Of a stretch of DNA of 64,000 bases, positions 57,614 through 64,000 are shown piece by piece. Within the stretch, counting starts at the first letter, position 1, and each line of letters opens with the position of its first letter. Origin of the DNA: Steinernema hermaphroditum. Its lineage: Eukaryota > Nematoda > Chromadorea > Rhabditida > Steinernematidae. A model generated the notes under the pieces. It worked only from the letters and a program-made list of their open reading frames with translations. It was not told the DNA's origin and searched no databases. The DNA lies in the NCBI GenBank assembly GCA_030435675.1, contig CM059621.1:7316001-7380000 (forward strand), written 5' to 3'. A program made the position numbers and the translations under genes.

Positions 57614-60600
57614 AAATCCAAAGTTTTGTGCCGTTAGAGCTCTAATTTTTGTTTTGACAGTTCACCTCAACAATGTCCTATACCTGCACTTTCCTAAATC
57701 AGTAAATCACTTCGGATCTTGACAGTCCAGTCCTTGTCCAGTCGTGAACTTGATATTTCAAAATATTCGCACTTTTTTCGAAAATGTTGTTTGTGTGATC
57801 GTTCTATGATCACCCTCCTCCATTTTTGGCGTCCAGACGTGTCGAGACACTGCTTTTCAAGTGTGCGTTTCCAGTTTTCAACTCACGAATGTGAACCTAC
57901 TATCAGAGGCAAACGTTAGCCCAAAAATGAAGGTAAAAACGATGCCGTCATTCCATTCATGGAATCGGATTTGACGATTTTTGAAATTTGATCTTAACCG
58001 AAATCATTCTCGAAATATGTTATTGTGATATGTAGTTCTAGCAAAGGCAGTGATGGGCATCGAAGTGCATTTAAAGAACTGTACGTTGACAAGAAATAGC
58101 TGAGATACAACGCTGTTTCATGAGCGACTTTGAAATGGTCCGAAGTGATCATATTGGAATACACAGTCACTTGGAATTTACAGGATAAACAAAAACTTTC
58201 ATATTTCGACACTAGACTTCACTTCTTCAAACCGCTCAGTCCAGCTTCTGTCCACTTATGTCGCCCCCAGCCAATCAGGCACTCGGGTCGAGATCCACGT
58301 CTAGTTCATTTTGAATCGTTGTACACCCGCGTCACTGATTTCGTAATTCTGTAGTCTCCAATCTAGATTTAGTTCAGTTTTTAATGAAATGGTGTTGCTT
58401 ACAGGGGACCTTCCGAAGTGTCCGCCTCAGATCGACCTTAAAATTGAGTGGCTTGGCTGAAAATTGGCTAATGCCTACCGTTGTGCTAATTTTCAGGTCG
58501 GTATGACGTGGAAACTTTGGAAAGCTCCTTTGTTTTACTTTTTTTGGAACCCGCGCCATATCCACAGACACTTTGAGGTAGACCAATATCTCATCAGTCC
58601 AACCAGATCCTCCTTGTCCACACTTCCTTGTCCTACCCCCTCCTTGTCCCTAATTTCCAGCCCTCCTCCCAAACCACTTCATCAGCGCATTCATTCATCC
58701 CGCGGCGTTCCGTCGCCGTTCGCCCTTCGCAAACACCGAAAAAGCGCCTTTTTGAGCGCCGCGTCCTCCGAATTACATCGCCACCGTCCGTCCAACTATG
58801 CGTTCGGCGAACAGCTGAGCAATGGCCCCGAGGCGCGCTAATCGCCTGTGTCGTGCCGGGAGCCGCCTGGTCCCACCACGGCAAAGTGCGCGCGAAGGTT
58901 CTCTGCTCGCCCATAAACCGACGACAACAAAAAGGGTCCCAGTACATGCGAAGACGCCCGGCGGCCGGCCGGAGGAAGACGTTTTTTGCGGGTGCCGTTG
59001 GGAACGTGGTTAGGATGGCACCGGGCAGGACGCGAGAGGTGCGACGGCCGCGGCGGTGGGGGAGGTCAGCCGAGGAAATGTTTCCAATTTGTTTTGGGAG
59101 ACGACGGTGACGTGCATCAGTGCACCCCGGGGTGCAGCCCTGACCGGCGGCGTCTTCCTCCGGGGAAGACCCCTTATCTTCTTGTGTTTATCTTATTCTG
59201 CGATTATGCAAATTCTGTTTTGCAGAAGAATGGAGAAAACACGGAATAAATTTGCATATTTTGGACCGATGATTTAGGAACGAACATTTTACTTTTGGGT
59301 AGATGAGGATTCTTTCTATAAGTGCAACAATAAGCCTTGAAGCTAGAAGTCCAAAGGGCAACTAGGCGGAGATGCCGACTCTGGCTCGGCTCAGTTGGCA
59401 ACTAGGGCTGTAGGACTCTTCTTGAAACATTTTACAGTATCTTGGAACGTTTTGACCAAACCAGGTTTGAGTAGAGTCGGCCTCACTTCAACGATTCGGT
59501 TATATTATGAGAAGAGCGTGTTGACTTGTGGTGAGAGAAAGGGGAGCGGTTTTTTGATTATTTAATCCTAGTATTAGCTGCCTTCTAAGTCTTTAATTTG
59601 ATACAAGAAGATAAACTGAGAAAGTATATTTCGATAGAACCGATTCCCCAAACGGAGACCTACAAACCCAAATCAAATCACGCTGATTCATCTCTCACTT
59701 CCGCCTTTCCCTTTTTAGGCCGGACGCCAGATCAGAAATCCAATTCGAAAATCCACAAAAACGGGCGAAACAACGCGCGAACCATTTAATATGCCTGCTG
59801 ATCGGAACGGCGTCACCGCATGAAATTTTAAAAACAGAATGACGTCCATTTCCTGAATCGTTTCCTCGCCGAATGATGTCTTCTACGGAGACCTTTCCAA
59901 CCTCCGGATCCAGATCCACGGCCCTAACCTCCTCTTCCGAATTACTAGGTGTTTACACGCGACGCGCATTTTCTACTTAAGTTGTTTTCGCGATCTAAGG
60001 CGATTTTCGGCACGTTTTCTCAGAAGCGCCTTTGTTTCTGACATGTTTTCGTCGGGAGATATCAACACGAGTTGGAATCTGCTCCTGGAGTTGCTGTCGT
60101 AATTGCTAAATCGGGACCTCTTTGATCCTGGGATTTGGAGTGGCGACTCAACCGGCGCTGACGCAAGCAAAGAGGTATGAGGTAAGCGGAAGTTCGCTGT
60201 TTACCGACAAGCAGAAAATAGCTCTGTTGTGGAGGCCAAATTGGATTTGTGACGTTGACCGGGGTAAAGATTGCCCTGGGACTGTTTGTTTCACAGGAGA
60301 TGTTTCAGGCCCATCAGGATTTGGCCTGACAGCCCTGGATGAGAAGATATTGTGCATAGGTAGCAAGACTGTTTGATGGTGGGATAGCATACATAGCTAA
60401 CTTTTAGTGGGTATACAGAAGTCTTTACCGTATCTTTCAACACAGCAATGAAACCAAAAAGATCACTTTTCTAAATTACTCTCGTTTACTCTGGGTCAAC
60501 CAGATCGGCGCCAAACTAGAGTCGAATCTTGGGAAGCAGGCGATTAGGCCCCGTAATCACGCTTATTATCTAATCTTGGACTCTGCACGGCCTAACAAGC

Positions 60601-63600
60601 GTAGGTAAACACGGTTAATCGGTCTTTACGCAACGTTCGTTCTCAAAAGAAATGACTAACATTGACGTAGAAGGAACATCTCTCTGATGTAAGCAAGACG
60701 GTTCATACTTTCGTGTCCTGAAGGTGGTTTACGATCCTTTACCTGAAAATCCCTCAAAACAGAAAAAGACATAATTTGTTCTTTAGTTCAGTACGCAGAA
60801 AACAGAAATGTTTCGGAGAACTGAGCAGCCAGAAATGTTGCTCATTTCACATGTCCTAAAGGGTCGTCTGGCAACGGTGGTAGTTGGCCGTTTCCCGTCC
60901 TCGAATTGATCTGTGGAACATTGCTTTGAGGTCTCCATGCATCCTTGCCCCTCCATGAGATGTTTCAAGCCCGCCGTGACGTGTCATACATAATCAAAAT
61001 TCAGAATCATTGCGTATGTCCTCCAATTCCGATGACGCGATGAAATATCTCCGCCGGGTTCAATTAGCCTCGGATAATAACAGTTTCTTGTAACATTCCC
61101 CATAATTGAACGCCTAATTGGATTGTTGTTTGTTATGATAGCTCGCGATTCGTGATGTCATCTATCCGAGGAATCCGATTCGCGCGCATCCCTGGAACGC
61201 AGACGCGGAAACGTTCCAGAGAAGTCATCACATACCGTACCCTTTTGTTGCAATTCATTGTTTTTCAAATTGCAATCAATCGGCGCGACAGTCTTCCGTC
61301 TAGACGTATAGACCTGACCGCGCAGACCTAACCACCGTCGTCGTATGCAAATCCGCGTTCCTTCGTCGGCCACCTGACACTGTCGTCAAGAAGAGTTCCC
61401 GCGATAAGTCGGCCAGACGACTAATTTTGGCTCCCGGCGCGATCGTTTCCTTTTCTGTCGCGCTGAGACCCAAACATCTTCTTTTTCCGGTCAGCACACC
61501 TTAGCAATGCATGTTTCCTCAAATGACAAATGAGGTCACTGTGCTCTGTTGTGCCGGGACCCCTTTTTGTACCAGAGCACAAATTGAGGATTACGGTGTA
61601 CCAGGGGGGTCATAGCATTTATTGTAGAGCAATTACTTGTTTATGCTTGCTTTCGCTGCGGGACCACTAATTGGATGGCAGTGGGAATTAGGTGAGTCAC
61701 AGAGAGTAATGAGGTTTCCAACAATCCGCGTGAGACTGGGAAATGTTTCTTGGAATGAGACCTCAGAAAAAAGCCGAAAAATGCCTTTCCGAAAACACCG
61801 CTTCTACCGTACCCCATCGTGTCCATCAGATCCCATCCTCTCCCCCCAGTGGCGCCGAATCCATTACCCACTCGGCCCATATCCCCCGACCCCCGAGGCA
61901 AATCCGTCGCCCATAATACGCCTTCATTAATGCCGCTTCTATTTGCGTCCCTTTTTTGCACCACCAAAAAACGACAAAAATCGGCGCAACGCACTCGGGC
62001 CATCAATCTTCGCCCGACGGCAACATACCTAGTGACGGCGCCAGGATCCACCGTACCCGTGCTACGTGCTCGGCGTCATTTCGTACCACGAATCCTCGGA
62101 AGAACGACGCATGACTGAGCCGGCGCTCTTTGGCCCTTCGACGAGATTCCACGCGCCACAGAATGCGGGGATTATCGGGAAAACAGATCGCTAAAAATAC
62201 GTTTTTCGATTTCGGTGGATAAGAACGGTCAGTGTAATTCATCCGAAAGGGACACTGAAACAATTCCCTTCCGTGAGTCATCGTGCCGGGACTCATTCCA
62301 AGGCTGCGCGTCGGCCTTCTTTGAGTTTTCTCCTCGTCGAAAGGGTGATGCCGCGGTGTCCTTTGGCGCTGGGAGACCTTCAAGTACAGGCTCAAAGGGG
62401 AAAGCGATGCATGAACATGGTGGATCCGGATCTAATTTGGTTCTCAGATGTTTCCACCGATTTGCGATGCACCTGCCACTGCTTGACGTCATACGGTGTG
62501 TTCTGGACTCTTCAATTACTCCTCGATCACCTCTCATGCCCTGATATCCCCCACTACAGTACCCCGCCCCCGTAAGAGGTAATCCTTTGTTTTGCGCGAG
62601 TTGTAGTTGTCCTCCACAAAAACACGTGTCGCGTCACGCTTCTTTCTCCTTCTTTTCCCTGAAATCGTTTGTTTTCGCGTCGAGAGTCGTGTGCCTTCGG
62701 ATTAATTATTCATCGGCGCGATTTCGGATTTGCGCCTCGGTATCCGCGTCTTCTGAGCGCCGAATATGAAAGATTAATTTTTGCTTTCGCTTCAGGTGGT
62801 GACGTCGCTGTTTACCCGGCGACTCCAAGAGTGTCACGCGGAAGTCGCGGGACCCCGGCACACGCCTAGCCACACGCAGGTTCGTTTCCGATCCGATCGA
62901 CTGATCGCATAATTGAGTTTTGGGATTGCGCGCGGTTTTTGATTTCTTGGTTCTGTGGAGGGGAGGCGTTAGGAATGCGCCGATCCGACATGCGCCTTGA
63001 AAGTGGGTGAGAATGCTCTGTGATCTTTGGTGGAGATGGACAAGATCACCTTTCGAGGAGCTGGCTGGGCTACAGTACCTATCCATCTTAATCCATTCCT
63101 GGGGTCGATATGCCGAAATTCATAGACCACAATTAGTCCGATGGCCTTTTCGCGTCGGGACCACTAGTCAGACGGTCGTATAAATCCAATTGAACGACTT
63201 CCATAATGTGGTTAAGCCCGTTTTGAGAACCTTTTAACGCCTTCTATGTCGTTATTTCGCTTCCCGGAAAAACGGTCTCTCCTCTTCCCTAATCATTTCT
63301 TCGAACAGAAGAAAAAACTCAGAATCATTTCAACGGTGAATAACAAAAACAAACACTCCTGAAAGACCCCTTTAGAGCCGGGGACCTCTACATCCATGTT
63401 CGAAGAAGTTGGATCCTGAACACAATCTCGTTTTTATTTCTGTCTAGACGGATGGAATGATTCATTCACCGATTGGAAGGGGCATTGGAGGAGGAACGCC
63501 GCTCGGAATTTGGTTGGCAAACTAGTACTGTGAGGGGGGAAGAAAGAGGTACACCATTTCTGTAAACAATGCCGGTTCGGTCGCTTGAATCGGATCTAAA

Positions 63601-64000
63601 TCTCCAAATCGTGCCCATAGTCCTAGCTATACCGGATTTTTCTCTTTTTACTAACCACATTTTCTGACCAAGTTGATCAAAATGCATGTTTTATATAGAA
63701 ATCAGAGTTTTGACAAATCTCTGCCTTTGTAAACACAACCTTCTTTTGGCCCTTAACTTCAATAAGAGGAGAATGCCCATAGTGTGTCGTATTAGGGGGT
63801 ACAAAATTGTATAGTTACATGCACACATAACATCGAAAAGTGATCCCGTTGGTACAGGTGCCCACATTCCATCTAACCGATCGATTCTTCGCGATGGAAC
63901 CACTTCAGAAGACCGTGCGCCGGGCACACGGATTACTCGTCGAAATTATTTTTAACCAATCACCGATGGACCCATAAAAAGCTTGTTTTGTTCCCAAAGG
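57614..64000. other. Gene-poor region, right part
   Basis: 6.4 kb without a supportable gene. GC-rich islands at about 58650-59170, 61300-61500, 61800-62200 and 62750-62900 alternate with AT-rich DNA. TTAATTA lies at 62702-62708 and CTACCGTA at 61804. Presumed regulatory or intronic DNA of a gene to the right. Confidence 0.5.

Noticed and set aside
62003..62395. Minus ORF of 130 codons
   Set aside because: No recognisable motif, no splice or start context; consistent with chance in GC-rich DNA.
1..64000. CRISPR arrays, bacterial operons or phage genes
   Set aside because: None seen; spliced genes, MSP and polyadenylation signals show nuclear nematode DNA.

Overview
The window is nuclear DNA from a nematode. 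A complete, intronless 127-residue major sperm protein gene (28169-28552) is close to diagnostic. Most introns are only about 40-50 bp, genes are compact and on both strands, and a Fes/Fer-type SH2 kinase of the kind expanded in nematode sperm lies next to the MSP gene. Coding DNA is GC-rich; I cannot name the genus.

Layout. 1-2355 (-): 5' part of a neprilysin-like M13 membrane protein whose zinc site looks lost. 3963-13202: a Helitron-type rolling-circle transposon (about 8.36 kb, coding on -) between two 440-bp direct repeats that differ at one base. Its frame is open for about 2,434 codons across ten exons and encodes Ulp1/C48 protease half - coiled coil - zinc finger - HUH Rep - Pif1 helicase - second C48 module. 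14343-24253 (-): two tandem lysosomal alpha-mannosidase (GH38) genes with mosaic similarity, separated by a dead Merlin-type transposase. 24811-26071 (+): an unrecognised spliced basic protein. 26291-28552: a divergent pair, SH2 tyrosine kinase (-) and MSP (+), sharing a 266-bp promoter. 29249-32164 (+): a coiled-coil protein reminiscent of LIN-5/NuMA or Hook. 32249-33900 (-): an SLC17 transporter. 35333-37340 (-): a GnRH/AKH-receptor-like GPCR that stops right after helix 7. 40.0-42.2 kb: small membrane-protein modules, one copy broken, plus nested repeats. 42578-43912: a full-length but inactivated Tc1/mariner element.

From 43.9 kb to the right edge (about 20 kb) I find no gene. That stretch holds a 915-bp element with mariner-like inverted ends, a diverged tandem duplication, GC-rich islands separated by AT-rich DNA, and scattered homeodomain-type TTAATTA sites. 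It looks like regulatory or intronic DNA of a gene beyond the window.

The genes do not form one pathway. The kinase and MSP are probably co-expressed in the male germ line. The other genes are ordinary cellular functions. The most unusual object is the Helitron with protease modules at both ends of its polyprotein; the octamer TACGGTAG is also strongly over-represented across the whole window. Exon boundaries were read by eye from splice signals and reading-frame phase.
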